64,000 nt of DNA from Dentipellis sp. KUC8613 (GCA_002286715.1 NSJX01000012.1:142491-206490); one strand, 5' to 3'. Shown: positions 1 to 12,900, counted from the first letter of the stretch. The notes: generated by a model from the letters alone, not told the origin. Program-made: numbers and translations.

Positions 1-936
1 GGCATTGATGTCCCTAGGAGAGCATAAGTCGGCGAGACTCACGATACGGACGGGGTACGAGCGTACCAATGGCAAATAGTCTTATCTTCCGAAGCACCAA
101 GAATATGACCTGCCTTGTTGGGATTCCATGCCAAACCGAATCTGTCCGACGTCAGCCCTACTGTACCACGGCTCAGAGAACAAGGAGGACTCACCCCTCC
201 TTCGTCTGCCCCACAAGCCTGATATCCGGCTTACAGACGCCACCGCGCTCCGGCTCGCTCGAATGCTTCGTCCGGTCAAATATATACACCTCCCCAGAGA
301 CCGACTTCGTGGCAATCAAGTCGGGGTTCTGGGGCATGTAGCGCGCGCGATTGACCTCGCCGGCATGGTTGATGCGCTGAATGATTTGGATGCGCGGCTG
401 CGGCGGGATGGTGTGGCCCCCGAGCTCGCCGCGGTCGTCGTCGTAGTTGCTGCGGTCGAGCGTGTCGGCACCGGGGCCCTCGCGCTTCGGAATGTTGACG
501 GTGGCAATCTGGAGATAGTCCTGCGCTTGGCCGGAGGTGTGGGTGCCGAGAAGCAGTCGGTGGGTAGTGTATGGCTTGTTGGCAGGTCTGCAATGAATGA
601 GGGTCAGGACTTCGGTAGGATCTTGAGACGAGAGTGCGCACGATTCTTTGTCGGGGAACCATTGGCAGGTGAGACTTGGCCAGTCAAGTGCGTGGGTGAT
701 CACCATGTCATACAGGTACGGCGCGTTCTTTTTCCTGGAATGCGCGACATGAATGGACTGAAAACGCACAGAACAGACTATATTGAACGCTTACCATGTT
801 TTGTATTCCTAGATACAATGTACAACGTTCAGACCCAAGACCAACACGCCGAGTGCAGTATACATACTTCATTGATGAGTTTGTTCTCCTCCTCGGCATC
901 CTCAAAGTCCTCGTCATCTACGACAGTGGGTTTCAT
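1..936 (-). CDS. RBBP4/7-type WD40 histone-binding protein (MSI1/HAT2 family), partial
   Basis: The 5' part of a gene that runs off the left edge. It starts at the ATG at 934-936 and reads MKPTVVDDEDFEDAEEENK, an acidic N-terminus, then across two small introns into [24 protein letters not shown]. This is the CAF1C/H4-binding N-terminal helix and first blade of the RbAp46/48 family. The EVNRARYMPQNPDLIATK and GLAWNPNKAGHILGASEDKT stretches are family hallmarks. Proteins of this family escort histone H4 in HAT1, CAF-1, Rpd3-type deacetylase and PRC2-like complexes in the nucleus. Only about the first half is present; the remaining WD repeats lie outside the window. At least four short introns are visible. 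Whether it is the HAT2-like or the MSI1-like paralogue cannot be decided from this fragment. Family call is firm. Confidence 0.93.
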
Positions 937-1287
937 GATGATACTTCAACGGTGTGGAAAGAAACGGTATCCGGGTGTCACGAAAAGAGGTGGGCACTTT
1001 GTGCAAGATGAGGGAATGAAGCAACACCGTCCGACGCGATGAAGTCGACGCGTCAAGCGCGTTCGGCGCCAATTTCCTTTCTCACGAGCGGGACCTCCCA
1101 AAAAATCACGAAGTTTGCACAGTCGACATAAATCCATGATCCCCAGTGCACCTGACACAGATGCAAAGCGGCGCGGGTAGACCACAGGAGGTGTAAGTGG
1201 ATGGTATTAATACTAGAGCACCGAGTGTCTGCCAGTCCTCAAGAATGTTCTATATTAATATGGTGAAGTGCGGAGGGTGACACGCGA
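937..1287. other. Spacer between RBBP4-like 5' end and ATP synthase e 3' end
   Basis: About 350 bases that should hold the RBBP4-like promoter (minus strand) and the 3' UTR of the downstream minus-strand gene. No conserved coding sequence is seen; the short ORFs here have no recognisable similarity. Confidence 0.6.
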
Positions 1288-1877
1288 CTACTTCGACTCG
1301 GACTCCCACTTGGCAATGAGCTTCTCGAGGTCGAATCGAGGATCTTCGGGGTCGGTCACGACTGGTGAAGAGGAGAGCAGTCAGCATGCAAGTAGCGCAA
1401 GAGTAGAGTGGTTTCGCAGGGAGCGACAAGTCAAGGGGCCGAGTGACACCCCATACGCGCAGTCATTAAACGAGATGACAAACGACCCAGCAGGTAGGAG
1501 ACGTGTATGTCGAACGTGCAATGTGACGCAACCTCCGAATCCAGCCGTGACCACAGACGAACGGAAAGGAGGGGGTGTCGAGCTAGAAACCAGGAATGCA
1601 AGCACTCACCACCATCCTTGCCACCCTCCTGCTTCTTCTTCCACGCCTCCTTCGCCTGCGCGATCAGAGTCTCCCGCTCGTGCACGGCATGACGCGTCTT
1701 GTCCTCGTCGTGTGCTTTTTGTAGTGTCCGACGGTGGGCGATGCCGTAGAAGACGCCAGACAGGAGAGCGGTCCACCGGACAACCTGCACAAACCCGGCA
1801 CATATCAGCCCACCCGAAGCCTAAGCGTTGACAGGAGATGCGATGCGCAGACGCACGTTAACAGTAGAGGAGGCCAT
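1288..1877 (-). CDS. ATP21: Mitochondrial F1Fo ATP synthase subunit e (ATP21/TIM11)
   Basis: A three-exon gene giving 89 residues: exon 1 1877-1857, exon 2 1784-1610, exon 3 1361-1288. The phases join cleanly. The protein begins MASSTVNVVRWTALLSGVFY and continues GIAHRRTLQ, the membrane helix of subunit e with a glycine-containing dimerisation face. A charged helix follows (AKEAWKKKQEGGKDG) and the protein ends in DPRFDLEKLIAKWES. Subunit e is a small inner-membrane subunit that supports dimerisation of ATP synthase and cristae shape. Length matches the family (about 90 residues). The start is the first ATG before a conserved N-terminus, with an intron only seven codons in. The intron at 1609-1362 is unusually long for this window (about 250 nt). 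Confidence 0.88.
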
Positions 1878-2543
1878 ATCGTATTGCCCTTTTCTATCGA
1901 CCGGTCAAAAGGAAGGTCGAGAGCAATGAATGCGGCTAAAGACGCGAGAAAATGCCATAACAGCACGGCCTGGTGAGTCCACCCAGCAACAGATAGCAAC
2001 AGCTAGAGAACATACCGGGGAGGGGTAAGAGGATGATTTGTGGTAGGCGTGAGTTGGCTCAACACGGGCAATACGGGAGTTGTCGGCCGGCAACGTTGCT
2101 GACATAATTTCAGAGACCTGTCCCGGCCTTGGCCAGAAACTCTCCTTCAAACCTCGACGTACTCACTGGACACCCAGTCTTATAGACGATATGCCTTTTC
2201 TGCGCATGCGATGAATAAATGCAAGCTGCGAAAGGTTGGAAGCATACAGTTTCAGTAATTCAGAATCATCCAGCGTTCGCATCTTTATCTCGGTTGCATC
2301 TGGCGTTCCAAAATCATGACTCGGGCTGGGCGACGCAAGAACCTGAGGCCAGGATTGCGCACTTCTCATCCACTGTGAGACTAACCTCCACCGACGATGT
2401 GAACTTCATGGGCGAATATAGCCCACGGCGCCCTTTAGCAATGCGGAAGCCCGAAGACCGAATCACGAGCCTCATGAGCACTTCATAGGAGTCAAGGAAT
2501 CCATATCTAACGCCAACGACGCTATCTATCAATAACCTCCACC
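1878..2543. other. Divergent intergenic region, no gene seen
   Basis: About 670 bases between the starts of the ATP synthase e gene (minus) and the GFA gene (plus). It must contain both promoters. The ORFs inside show no recognisable domain. Confidence 0.6.
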
Positions 2544-3070
2544 ATGTCGGCCCCAATCTCGCCAGAAGAGCCTCTGAGAGGCGGCTGCTTTTGCGGTGCA
2601 GTTTCGTATGCCCTATCGGCCCCGCCAGTCCTGCGCGCATACTGTCATTGCACCCAGTGCCAGCGGCTCAATGGTATGCAGAGCCGGCGAAGAGATGCAC
2701 CGTGTTATTGACACAACCCCGCTTAGCCTGCCCATTCATAGCCACAATCCATTTCAGCACACCAACCTTTGCCTGGACGCATGCCGAGCCGCACGAGAAC
2801 CACTTGGACGCCTTCATAAATCCCACCAAACCTTGGAAAACACGGTTCCGATGCAAGATTTGCGGATGCACCGTTGCTTCCTTCAATTCCAAGGCGAACA
2901 AAGTTAGCATATGGGGCACGCAGCTCGAAAGAGACGACGCAGGCAAGATCAAGAGATGGGACATCGTGAAACCCACTGCTCACGTCTTCTACGAGACTCG
3001 CACGTTGGACGTTAACGACGGCTTAGGGAAATGGACGGGGTATGAAGGACAATCGATGCAGATTATATAG
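2544..3070 (+). CDS. GFA/CENP-V-type zinc protein (glutathione-dependent formaldehyde-activating family)
   Basis: Two exons, 2544-2673 and 2727-3070, joined in phase to give 157 residues. The zinc ligands are plain: GGCFCGAVSY near residue 14, YCHCTQCQRLN about 25 residues later, and FRCKICGCTVASF in the second half. These are the Cys pairs of the Mss4-like GFA fold. Family members bind one structural and one catalytic-type zinc; the prototype was thought to condense formaldehyde with glutathione, but most fungal members have no proven substrate. No targeting signal is seen, so it is probably cytosolic. The start ATG lies in a good context (ccaccATGt). Fungal genomes carry many such paralogues, so the enzyme name should not be taken literally. 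Confidence 0.88.
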
Positions 3071-3245
3071 AATCACAATCACCAGCATTCGAAATTAGGT
3101 ATTGTAGTAGCGGGTCCGTATTATGTAGTCGTTACCACTTCAACATGACGACGGAAGAAGTTCGAAAGGTATTAAACAGTTCGTCGTATGAAAAGGTCCG
3201 CGTCAAAGTTCGTAAGAAAGTCCATCATCAAGTCATGAAGAATGA

Positions 3246-4057
3246 TCAATCGCAGTTGAAGTAGTTGCCAGGAATGACCGCCGGGCAACCTTGAGTATCT
3301 GTCATGGAACATGTGAGTTTGGGCAAGCGGGCGTTCAAGAAAGTTACATACCCTTGTTGGTGGGGCAATCGGCAGCATCGTCGCAGCACTTGATGCATGC
3401 ACGGTTGTCAGAGGGTTCGACGAGCTCAACATAGTGGTTGTATCTAGGGGTGCGCGTCAGTATGAAGGCGCTATGCACTGAAGCAATACAAACGTACCCG
3501 AGGCAGACGGAACCCTGGGGGTTACCCTGACCGCCGGCTCCACCACTGGAGTCGTACTGGCCTCCACCATCATCGGGGTTCAAACGGGTTAGGTGACTCG
3601 GCCTGATGCAGCCGGTAACTGAAGGAAAGGAACTTTTGTCAACGCGAGCCCATTGCATTTGATGTATTCAATTACTTACCCTGGGCGTAACGCCCACCGT
3701 TCTTTCCATTGCCGGTCTTGAAAGCGATGTTGGACCAGAAATCGGCCGGAAGCTGGCCCTGCTTGCTATCATAACGCCCATCGGGCGTGCAGTAGGTCTT
3801 CATGCCTCCGGGATGTTCACTGTCGCCGATGTCGGTATGCGGATCACGGGGCATGATCATGCTGGTCAAGACAGTCAGTAAAAATTCTACCGCAGAGACA
3901 GACCGTCAACGTACCAATGCTTGTCTGCACTCGTGACGTACACAATGTTGTCGACCGCAGCGCGGGCAACAACATCACGAACATCAGGTCCGCTGGGAGA
4001 GGCGAACGTGGAGAGGGCAGAGCCGACAACTAGGCAAGCGAGAATACCGCGGAACAT
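3246..4057 (-). CDS. Cys-rich secreted protein of unknown function
   Basis: Four or more exons give about 196 residues. The start at 4057 opens a signal peptide (MFRGILACLVVGSALSTFAS). The mature chain has ten cysteines, an even number that fits disulfide bonding. Recognisable stretches are MIMPRDPHTDIGDSEHPGG, a Gly/Asp-rich NPDDGGGQYDSSGG segment, and the C-terminal ACIKCC..DC..GCP..IPGNYFNCD pattern. I recall similar hypothetical secreted proteins in other Agaricomycetes but no assigned function or Pfam domain. Introns fall after KHC, after RYAQ, inside the LGY-NHY codon run and after TNK, all with in-phase joins. A TATAAAA box lies 79 bases upstream of the start. The protein could be a cell-wall or substrate-interacting protein; no toxin or enzyme motif is visible. 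Confidence 0.82.
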
Positions 4058-4135
4058 GGTAAAGTGTGATCGAGAAGAGCTGAATTCGTGGAACAGACGA
4101 GACGAGCTGAGGATTGACAGAGGAAAATCCCATCG

Positions 4136-4142
4136 TTTTATA
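4136..4142 (-). promoter_or_regulatory. TATA box of the secreted Cys-rich protein gene
   Basis: TATAAAA on the minus strand, 79 bases upstream of the ATG at 4057. Position and sequence fit a strong, probably regulated fungal promoter. Confidence 0.6.
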
Positions 4143-4968
4143 CTGCGCTGAATGTATGAGTCAAATAACTGTACGCGTACTGCCAAGATATTGAGGAGGG
4201 AATTCGGGCGACGCGTTTGGGCGACTGGGTCAGGCGGTAGGGCCGGGCAGCACTCCCGGCGAGCCCCGCCCGGGCGTCTCGCGCAGTTTACGATGCCTAG
4301 CCCGTAAAAGTCTGATTTGCTGCGGCGTTGTACAGCCGACACCGTCATGGGTGTCGCCCGAGGTCAGCTCGACGGCCATTGGCAGCCGCTCCGAGCACGA
4401 GGTAAGTCCGTGGCCGGATGAAAGAGGATAAACACGCACCTGTGCACGTTCTGGGCACATGAATGGTCACTGACGTAGATGACATGCATCAAAATCCAGC
4501 GCTTCAGTTCAAGAAGAATTTCAAGAGGCCTAGGCATGAATTATATCGAAGCCCATTTCACTGGTACGAGACGTGGAGCGGTGCCAGCATCGAGCATATT
4601 CGCAGGTGATTCGAGACGCGGCCTCGTCAGAACGCAAGCCCAGGAGGCGAGGCGTCAGGATGACAGCACGTTCGACGGGGTTAGAGGGCACGTAGTATCC
4701 ACGGTTCGCATTATGTATTGGAAGGCAACATGGCCAGGAGGAGGACTAATGTTCTGATTGGGTGGCCAAATTGGGGACAGGCGCGTGATGCGGCGTTCAC
4801 CAGGAGAACGCGCCCGCGGAGAACGTATACATATTGAGGAGAACCACATTTGTAGCAGCGCTATGGAGCGCCGGAGAGAAAGTACAGACAACAGGGGAGG
4901 AAGGGAAAGGGATGAAGTCGGGGGAAGGGAAGAGGAGGACGTAAAGGAAGGGAAGAAAGAAGGAAGAG
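4143..4968. other. Divergent intergenic region with purine-rich tract
   Basis: About 830 bases between the secreted-protein promoter and the Ies4-like gene. No supported gene. The last ~100 bases (about 4866-4968) are strongly purine-rich on the plus strand and form the probable 5' leader of the next gene. Confidence 0.5.
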
Positions 4969-6522
4969 ATGCAGTCATCCCCGCCCGGACAGCCTCAACT
5001 TCACGCCACCGAGGCGGCTGGTCCTCCGCAGGCCGATCTTGAGATGTTCCGAGCGTCACCTTGGATTAGCTACGGCCCCATCTCGACAGATTCGTCCTCC
5101 CCGCACCACGCTTCTCGACACGGTTCAGAAATGGACGAGGACGTCGACATGGACGCTCCTCAAATCTCCACCCTTCGTGAGGAGGACAGCCCTCCTCCTA
5201 CATCCTCCCCTGCTCGCACGGGCAAGTTTCGTGTCAAGTTGCTCGTCAACAACAACGAAACCAAAATGAACACAAAATTCATATCATTTAATGGCGAGAC
5301 TGGTGAAGAGGCAGGGGAGACCGATGAAGTGGACGAAGAGGATGAGGCAGACGAAGAGGACGATGAAGAGGACCAGCTTATTGACGACGATGACGATGTC
5401 AACTCTGTCTCTGTGGCTTCTGGTCCCCCCGTCGCTGGGCCATCGTCGCGTGGGGGTGGTCCATCAAAGCGCGGGCAAAAGAAGTCTAGGGGACAAGGGA
5501 AGCGTCGAGGACGAGCGGGTGCGCCCATTCCCGCGGCACTGATGTCCACATTTGAAGCCTCTCCAGCAGAGCATCCTGCCGCTGTCCCATCTCCCTTGAG
5601 AGAACCTGTCGACCTGCCAATTGTTGAAGCCACCGCTCCTTCCGTACCTTCGCCCCCAAAGAAGAAGCCTGTCCCGAAGGGGACAACTGCAGCTCAGCGT
5701 GCTCCGAGGAAGTCAGTTCCCAAGTATTACTCTCTCTTTCGCAGCAGTGCAGAACTTTCACCTAACCTCCCTTGATAGGCCGAAGACCACCGTCACCATA
5801 CCGGCTGTCCAAGATTTAGCGGATCTCAGCGAAGGTATTATTGCCCATACATGCTACTTTCCGTCAGACCGTTGACGGATCTCGGCGTAGGCTACACTGG
5901 CACAGCGCCATCGTCGCCACTTCGTGATGTCAACACACCTGAGGTTGAACTCAATCCGTCAGCTGCACCGTCAGGTGTACCGACGCTGGAGGACTTCAAT
6001 CTCGAAAACGTCCCCCTTCCCCGTTATCCACTGCCTTCTAAACCCTTCCATGTTCAAGCTCCACCCCGAATAGGTACAGCGTACGCACCAATCGTGCCCA
6101 TAGACCGCTCTGGCAAGCGGCCTCGTCACTGGCGTCAGGCGAACCGCGAGATCAGGGGCATCGCAGGAGGGCGCTGGTTCGCGCGTTCCTGGGTAGGCGA
6201 GAAGGAGTCGGAGCTCGCATCAGCATCCGCTGCAACAGGGGAGGATGATAGGCAGCAAGTGAGTTCATCGACACTCATGTTGCCAAAAATCCCAGCAATG
6301 CCTCTGTCGGCGCCCGTGGCGAGGAGCGTAGGTCGACCAAAAGGAAGCAAAGCAGATACGACAGTTTCTACGGCGGCTTCCTCACGGTCTGTCTCTGTTG
6401 TTCCTGATATTGCTCCTGCTGGAGGTAGTGCTCCGGCTGCCCGTGCTCAGACGAAGAAGCGGTCCAATTTGTCCACTGCAGCTGTGACAGAGATCGACAA
6501 GGAAATAGAGCTTGTATCATGA
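4969..6522 (+). CDS. Nuclear low-complexity protein, tentative INO80 complex subunit Ies4-like
   Basis: Three exons (4969-5723, 5779-5834, 5891-6522) join in phase to give 480 residues. Most of the chain is low complexity: an acidic run of Glu/Asp around residues 115-145, a basic Gly/Arg/Lys segment (KRGQKKSRGQGKRRGRAG), Pro/Ser-rich linkers, an AT-hook-like VGRPKGSK and a second basic patch near the end. The conserved core is PIDRSGKRPRHW followed by REIRGIAGGRWFARSW. It resembles the C-terminal DRSG..R.W..G..I.......W pattern I associate with the fungal INO80 subunit Ies4; this is from memory and could be wrong. A GKFRVKLLVN strand near residue 84 would also fit. Composition points to a chromatin protein. 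The 3' splice site used for exon 3 avoids an in-frame stop present if the earlier AG were used. Confidence 0.5.
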
Positions 6523-6922
6523 CGGTGTTCTGTTTGGTTTTCTTGCTTTGTTGTCTTGTTTGTACCGGGACGTTCTACTATAGACGGATCTGATCTTGTA
6601 CATACGTGTTGCATTATATTCCCAGTTTTCTTGAATCCATGTTGGTGAGACTTGCTCTGCTCAAGCAAGGGGGACGCGAACGTCATTGACTTCGCGCGAC
6701 ACGGGTGATCGCGACAAGCCCTAACCCGAAGAGGCGTGCGTCCCTTGCCAGGCTTGCCGACTAGCGAATGCTGTATATCCCGTTCATGCCAGATCAGCCC
6801 TAACTCGTTCATCTCTCTTCACGTCTTATCACCCATCTTCGTGCACCGTCAGATTCAACCTGGACGCTAACTAGGACCTATATTCAAGAATCAGAGGCTG
6901 TTTCTGAGGCGGGAAGGAAGCT
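6523..6922. other. Intergenic, 3' end of Ies4-like gene and DOP1 promoter
   Basis: About 400 bases between two plus-strand genes. T-rich just after the stop (probable 3' UTR). No gene seen. Confidence 0.5.
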
Positions 6923-9900
6923 ATGGCGTCTCAGAGTGCAGACGGTGCCAAAAGGGGTCCTGCACGCATTACGGAGAAAGTCAGTGATCGTGGTTGGTGT
7001 TGTCATTATTCTCGTGTATATGGCATGCAATGATACGGTGTGTTCTTGTCGCGTATAGCCGCGCTGCAACAGACATATGCTTCCGACCCGAAATACAAGA
7101 AGTACACACAGCAGGTGGAGAAATGCCTGAGCTCATTCGACAATGTGCACGAATGGGCGGACTTCATCGCGTTTCTCAAGAATCTGTTGAAGGTGACTTT
7201 ATTTTTCTAATTATCCTGATGCAGCTCAGCCAAACGCGTTCGTTCAGACACTACAGGCCTATATGCAATTCAAGGAGATACCGCGCAAGATCACAGTCTC
7301 CAAACGCCTGTCTCAGTGTCTCAACCCTGCGTTACCTAGCGGCGTCCATCAGAGAGCATTGGATGTCTATACCCACATTCTTGCCGTAGTCGGGGTATGT
7401 CTCCTCTATGAACGCATTACCGGCTATCCTTAACCGCCCACAGTCTGAAGGCTTGAAGCGTGATCTTGCGTTATGGGCATCGGGGCTCTTTCCATTCTTC
7501 GAATATGCTGCTACTTCAGTGAAGGTATGCATATAGTCTATGACTCCTTGACCATCATGGTGCTCACGCACACGTAGCCTACGCTTCTGAACCTATACGA
7601 GACCTATTTCCTCCCTCTACAAGGGGGATTACGACCCGTCATGAAAGGTTTCATACTGGCACTACTTCCGGGTCTGGAGGAGGAGACTGGGGAATTTTTC
7701 GAGAAGGTGAGGAAACTAGAATCTGGGGTTATCGAGCGTTTTGACGACCGCGTGCAGGTGCTAGGTCTTCTGGACAGGCTTTCGGGGACCGTTTCGCCAT
7801 CATTCTTCCTGCAAAATATATGGTTGGTTATGCTGACGACCCCTTCCGCTCGCGGAACTGCGATCAACTTCCTTTCACGTCGATTACCTCGGCTCAATGC
7901 GGACGAAGGTCAGTACAACGTGTTTAGGGCGGTTGTATCGACATTGAAGCATGACTTTGCATAGACATTACTCACATTGTGGGCCGCGACACTGGTCTCA
8001 TGATCCGCGCCTTTGCAGCAGCCCTCGAAGACGACAATCTGCTTGTGCGTCGTGGTGCTCTTGACCTCTTATTACAGTCGCTGCGCATCGACGGCACGGC
8101 CGTGGCTAAGGCCTCCGAAGAGGACCGCGCCATCCTCATGCGTGCTGCAACAAGTGTTGTCATGCGTCGGGACTTGTCCCTCAATCGCCGCTTATACACT
8201 TGGCTCTTGGGCCCAGACGAGAACGCGCAGCAGCAGGTCGCATACTTGAAGAAGAATGCCCTCGAATTGCTCAGGACGACCCTCCGTGTGAGTTGACGTT
8301 GAACGTATGTGTGTGATGTAGAAGCCGTCACTCATACGTTGAACACAGGACGATATGTTCTCCCCCTCATCGGAATATTCTGAATCACGGCCATTCAAGA
8401 TCTTCATCTCTCTCTTGGACAAGTGGGAGGTCGGCAGTTCTTTGACGGAGGTTCTCGCGCTGGACGCTTTCACAGCGCTGAAAACGTCCGTCGAAGAAAA
8501 CGCGGAAACCAGCGATGAGGTATTGCATCACGCACTCCATTCGCCCATTTTAATGAGTTATTTATTTATTTTTGATTTACTAGATGTCTATGACAGCTAG
8601 CACACTGTACGAAGCTGTCGAGCCGCAATTGTTCTGGAAGCAGCTGCTGAAGGCTATCATATCTGACATCGTCGGCGACGGAACACAATGCGAAGTAAGT
8701 ATCCTTCAATATTTTTCATGTCGTGTTTTGCTCATATGCGGGAGATCAGTCGATTCGTTTAGCACAGTTCATACTGACCAAATTCCATGTACGAGATGAG
8801 GAGATCGAGACCGTCCATCTTCCCATCGTCTTCTCTGCTGCAATGGAAGTGATCAAGGTAAGCAATTGCTTGAGATTTTTATACAGATGACTCTAACTCA
8901 CCGTTCCTATAGCACCAAGTTGCGGAAGACTCGTCAAAAGCAACACGGCCTGCGATGTTGGAGGCACTTCGCCTGCAGGAGAATATTCTAGCACACATCG
9001 CACCAGCGGCTCTCGCCCAAATCGTCAATGCGGCAGTGGTGCAGGATCCACCTCCTACAGGCCCGTATGCATATGCGACGTCGTTCTATGGACTTGAGCT
9101 CTCGACCATTCTATCTTCAGAGAGGACAGGTCCTGGCGTTCCAATGGTGACTGCCTTCGAGAATCTCATTGCCGTCAGCGCAACCCTCTCCAGGCGATTG
9201 TCTGCCACGCCCGATACAGTCGTGCCACTGCGGCAGATCTTCGTGCAGTCGCTTTCGCTGTTGAACAAGCTGATCAGCGTACTAGACGAGATGGACGAAG
9301 TGCACCTCACGGCGAGTTGGGACCCTCCACAATGGCTGTCTGATATTCTGGCTACATTGGAGCACGATGTAGGTATTCATGTTGGCTTTGTCCGACTCTA
9401 CGCCGACCCACCTGATATCTTGACAGAGCGCAACCTTCGTTATGATTGATCAAGTCGTGACATTCGTGGTCGCCATGCAGCAAGTAGATGGATTGGAACC
9501 CAAGATTACCGTTCAGGATCGTGCAACATTGTTCAAGCTGATACAGACGGTGTGTTCCTATCCACATCTGTCCATTTTTTCATCTACTTATGCACGCCAG
9601 ATCTTCAACTACTTGCGCCCGAGCCATTCCGTATATCACGTCCGCGCGGTGAATCTCATATGGGCCCTGGACAGCGCGTGCAAGCGTCGTCATGTCGAAT
9701 CAATCATTTCCCAGAGTCTGAACGCCCCCGAATCCCGCAATGCTCAGGGCTCCTATGAAGCGTTTGGCATATTCTGGAGACTATCAGGTTGGTGCTCCAC
9801 TTCGTCTACTTCTGCAGATTGTCTGACGATGATGAGTATCCTGTAGATGATGCTATGCTGCCGGGTTTCCGCTTCAGAGTACCGATGATGATAGTCCTCG

Positions 9901-12900
9901 ATACATTGAAGAGTGACGATCCCAGTCTACGCCGTATCGGTGAAACATGGATGCGATGTAGTTTGAAATCTTATCTTCGGTGTGACACTAGCCATGATGG
10001 TCTTGACCAGCATACTGACCTCCTCGTGCAGAGTGCTCGATCCGATACTCTACGACCTGTTGGACCCATCGTTGCACAGGACGCCATCGACCACCAAACT
10101 GAATGGAAAGGAGCTCCAGGACTATTCTTACGAGCGACCATTCGACCAGTCGTATATCAGATATCTGCTCGAGACTTTGCTGTCTGTAGTGCGCTTTGGT
10201 GGTCAAGGGTTCGCCAAATCGGCGCGCACCAACTTCATCAGAAAATCCCAGCATGCCGGGCTTATCGAACGCGTGGAGGCTTGTGAGATCATTATTGTCA
10301 TACTTGTTACGTTGACTGACGAGTATTGTTAGCGGGAGTTGCTCATCCCGAGGCAAGCTACCAAGACGTCCTTGTCGAAGTCACGACTCGGTGAGTCATT
10401 GTTCGGATCGACCTTACTATTTCTTCTAATTGCTCTGTTAGGCTTCTGCTCTCCGAATGCAAGCACAGACGCGTAGAGACCATGGCACCGGTAAACGTTG
10501 TAATCCAGTCGGCAACCATTGATCTCTTGCAGGCAATCGTCTCGCGCGGCGAGGTCGACCTCATGGCGCTGGAGAGCATTGAGGCGGCTGTCATCGGAAA
10601 GTTGTATTTCTCTGTTCACAGCAAGAGGCTCGACCTTCAGAACAAATTGCTCCACCTGCTCCACTCTGTCATCTCAGCGACCACGGCACTGCAGGATGTT
10701 CGATTGCAGAGGACACCGAAAGCGATCCCTATGGATGGTCCAGAACGACCGGGCTCCCGCACTGAAGCACAAGAAACTGGGCCAGCGTACTCTGTCAACC
10801 CTCTCTTGATCCAGACGCTGATCGACGGCATTGCCATCCCTTCAAACCATGGTGTCTTGCAGCACTGGCTGGATTTCGTACTGATGACGATCCCTCAATT
10901 CCAGCAGACGCTCCATATCGTCCTGTCTCCTTTATGCGACTGCGTGGGCAAGCAGCTGCGACTATGCCTGGCGGATATTCGTCGCGCATCCTCTGCCACC
11001 GATCGAAGCGACGAAGATTTGGAATCTGTGACGACAGATTCAGACTTCATCATGCTTCTCAATGCTCTCGAACGGCTGGTACTTTTGAGCTTGTCGTCTT
11101 CGGATATTGGCGCTGTTGAGGAGGATGGCACCCCCGCCGAGAAACCTACCACGCCAGAAACAGGTGGTCTTTTCGGCATCATGACCAACGTTTTCAGCTC
11201 TGATGCCACACAAAATGCTCTCGACGAACAGCTGACAGTAAGTGGCATTGTTTGCGAGGCTTCGGAGAGTCCATTCAAATCATCTACAGTCACGATCACC
11301 AAGCTACCGAACGTTGCATGAAGCTGTTCGCGTGTTGTTCAACATCTGGACGACTATGACGTGGTCTGAATCGCAAGCATGGACGCCAAGTCACGAGTCG
11401 TTGTCGATGATCTTCAGCAAGGCGCGAGTTCGGTGTCGGAGAGTGTTCGAGCACTTCTTCCGTGTGCAGTCTTCCGAGGTCCTAGAGTCTATCATCGACT
11501 GTTGGAACAAGGAGAATACTGTAAGTCTACAGCCCAGGGGAGCATGCGCTATACTAATTGGCATCAATAACGTAGCCACTCACCGCATTTGAGCTGGTAG
11601 ATGCGCTCACCTCGAGCGCGCAGAACGTAGTGCATATGGTCTGCGAGAGTATATCCAGTCGCATGCTTGGCTTCCCGGATAAGAGCAGAAGACATGCTAT
11701 CAATCCCAACGTGTGAGTCTTAATCAATCCATACTGTTACCTGTGCCTCAACTGAATTCCTCATATGATAGATCCGATGCTGTACTGTTCAATTTCCTTG
11801 AGCAATATCTTCAGCAGCTGGAAGGGCCCCTTGCGCTACAAGTATGGGGCCGGTTCCTTCAGCTCGCCAAGGAAGTTGTCAGCACTGCGAAGGATTACAA
11901 GGCGCAGGTCTTCCCCGTGTTGAGGTCTGTAGACTAGCTCTGTTGTTTACAGGACTGCAATTGACATTTGGACAGATGTATGTCCGTTCTTGCTGACAAG
12001 CTTACACAAACCACGGCCATGGAGGATCGGCGTGTACGGAAGGAGCTCCAGGTTAGTGTTGTTGTCTCTGTCGAAAGATGGTCAACTCAAACACCAGTTT
12101 GCAGGATACATATGGAAAGCTTCTCGATGCCGCAGTTCTGCAATCGAGTCGTAATGCAGATCAAAATTCGTGGATCCGTCGGAGCGCGAGGGAAAGCCTG
12201 GTACCCAATGGCCGAGATTCACCTTTGCAACGAAGTAAGAATTGCGTCCTTTGTTGAGTGACACTACTAATCTCCTGCTCATTAGCACCTTCCGACTTGA
12301 AGCTGGACGAGAAGATGAATGCAAGCTCGGCATCCCTGAACGATTCGACACCGGCGAAGACATCCGACCTCGCGGAGCATGTAAGTGGTCACCACCCACT
12401 TCGATGTTTCGTAGTCATGACCCTCGTTCATGCAGATAAGCCAGTTCATTGCAAAGAGTGTTCTCCCGAATTTGCGCAAGTATCTCATGGACAACGACAA
12501 GGTCAACACTGCCTGCGCGAACATCGTGTACTACATCGTGAACCCTTCGACGAAGAGCAAGTCAAGGTCAGTGCTTTTCGTTTTTCCTGTTTGTTTCGGC
12601 GCTGACCTTTCGTAGACCACTCGACCTCGATCCGGTCGTGCTGGACATTCTTCGAGAAATGAGCCATATCTCCGCTGCCATCAAGTCATGGCGGAACCCT
12701 GTCTTAGATATTCTCAACGACAACCGGTTCTTCAATGGCGCACCACAAGGAGGCAGCGACTTCCAACCTATCGCCCGGTCTTTGATTGACACAGACAAGA
12801 GTGCTTTCTCTGAGTTGCTGAGTGGGTCATCTCACCTGTTTTTCGAAGTCCTGGCACTAAATTTACCATATCTTCGCCTTCAGGCAAAGTGTACACCGCC

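Noticed and set aside
5160..5633. 157-codon minus ORF rich in Ser
   Set aside because: Exact antisense shadow of the acidic Asp/Glu run of the Ies4-like gene.
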